DNA of 21,458 nucleotides, taken from NCBI GenBank assembly GCA_027717595.1, contig JALLOF010000028.1, positions 1 through 21,458 on the forward strand, written 5' to 3'. The stretch comes from Nitrospinae bacterium AH_259_B05_G02_I21. GTDB taxonomy: Bacteria; JADFOP01. Positions 21,089 to 21,458 of this stretch are shown here, piece by piece (position 1 is the first letter of the stretch; each line of letters starts with the position of its first letter). Position numbers and translations under genes: made by a program. The notes under the pieces were generated by a model that saw nothing but the letters and a program-made list of their open reading frames with translations, was not told the origin of the DNA and searched no databases.

Positions 21089-21458
21089 CTAGCTGTCCCT
21101 GACCTCTAGGCACTCGACCTCGAAGGTGAGCACCTTCCCGGCCAGGGGATGGTTGAGGTCGATGAGAACGTCCTCGTCGCCAACCTCTACGACGGTACCC
21201 ACCACGGAGCGGTCCTCGCCCACGGGTACCTCACAAACCCTGCCCACCTTGACGCCTTCGGGCTCGGCGAACCGATCCTTCTCCACCCGTTGCCAGAGGT
21301 CCTCGTCGTGCTCGCCGTAGGCGTCCTTCGGGGCGATGGTGAAGGTGCGGGTCTCTCCCACCTCCATGCCCATGATGCCGGACTCGAAGCCGGGGATAAT
21401 TTGGCCCGCGCCTATTTGGACCTCCATGGGACTTCGCTCGCGGGAGGAATCGAAAACC
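21089..21458 (-). CDS. slyD: SlyD-like FKBP peptidyl-prolyl isomerase (5' end outside window)
   Basis: The visible 123 residues begin in mid-protein at VFDSSRERSPMEVQIGAGQ; the ATG at 21427 is internal, since homology continues upstream to the window edge. IIPGFESGIMGMEVGETRTF and the IAPKDAYGEHDEDLWQRV stretch are the FKBP fold leading into the insert-in-flap domain, and LIDLNHPLAGKVLTFEVECLEV is the typical SlyD C-terminal strand. It catalyses prolyl cis-trans isomerisation and acts as a folding chaperone in the cytoplasm. Unlike E. coli SlyD, there is no His-rich metal-binding tail. Only the N-terminal portion of about 35 residues should be missing. Confidence 0.92.
   Translation of the reverse strand, partial: VFDSSRERSPMEVQIGAGQIIPGFESGIMGMEVGETRTFTIAPKDAYGEHDEDLWQRVEKDRFAEPEGVKVGRVCEVPVGEDRSVVGTVVEVGDEDVLIDLNHPLAGKVLTFEVECLEVRDS

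Overview
The window is 21.5 kb of GC-rich, densely coding bacterial DNA from a Gram-negative organism: it holds an outer-membrane TolC-type lipoprotein, an exported c-type cytochrome and an exported multicopper oxidase. Shine-Dalgarno sequences are strong (GGAGG type), and several genes appear to start with TTG or GTG. Consensus-like sigma-70 promoters can be read directly. No rRNA or tRNA gene and no CRISPR array was seen. The mix of three U32-family proteins, TPR proteins, a Met/His-rich copper oxidase operon and dispersed REP-like repeats suggests an uncultivated environmental lineage, but I cannot assign a phylum.

Left part (1-3.3 kb): a minus-strand operon of three U32-family (UbiU/UbiV-like) Fe-S proteins behind a clear promoter near 3.15-3.18 kb. 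The first 36 bases of the window duplicate an internal piece of the gene at 3.3 kb. Next (3.3-6.8 kb) is a plus-strand block: a GNAT-like protein of unknown family overlaps by 4 nt an AcuC-type histone deacetylase homologue, followed by an EVE-domain protein. A very basic histone-H1-like protein with a Cys3His knuckle follows under its own near-perfect promoter, with a terminator behind it. A short basic ORF lies on the opposite strand.

Middle (6.8-15.4 kb): a TMTC-like membrane protein with C-terminal TPRs, a divergent NDUFA9-like atypical SDR, then a minus-strand copper/redox operon in the order small membrane protein, Met/His-rich multicopper oxidase, TolC-family lipoprotein, Met/His-rich cytochrome c. 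Upstream lie a SAM methyltransferase, the wreck of a Tat-exported sulfite-oxidase-like gene (Tat start and C-terminal dimerisation domain only, in different frames) and a small TPR protein.

Right part (15.5-21.5 kb): a solitary Eco57I/TaqI-like adenine methylase is followed by about 640 nt of non-coding DNA. That stretch has 10-bp iterated motifs and REP-like elements. A RelE-type toxin/antitoxin pair follows in toxin-first order, with a perfect 10-bp inverted repeat inside its promoter. Then come more REP-like elements, a five-repeat TPR protein, a small CPTC zinc-ribbon-like protein, and a SlyD-like FKBP isomerase cut by the window edge. The regions most deserving follow-up are the GNAT-like/AcuC/EVE/histone-like block and the repeat-rich stretch around the toxin-antitoxin pair.
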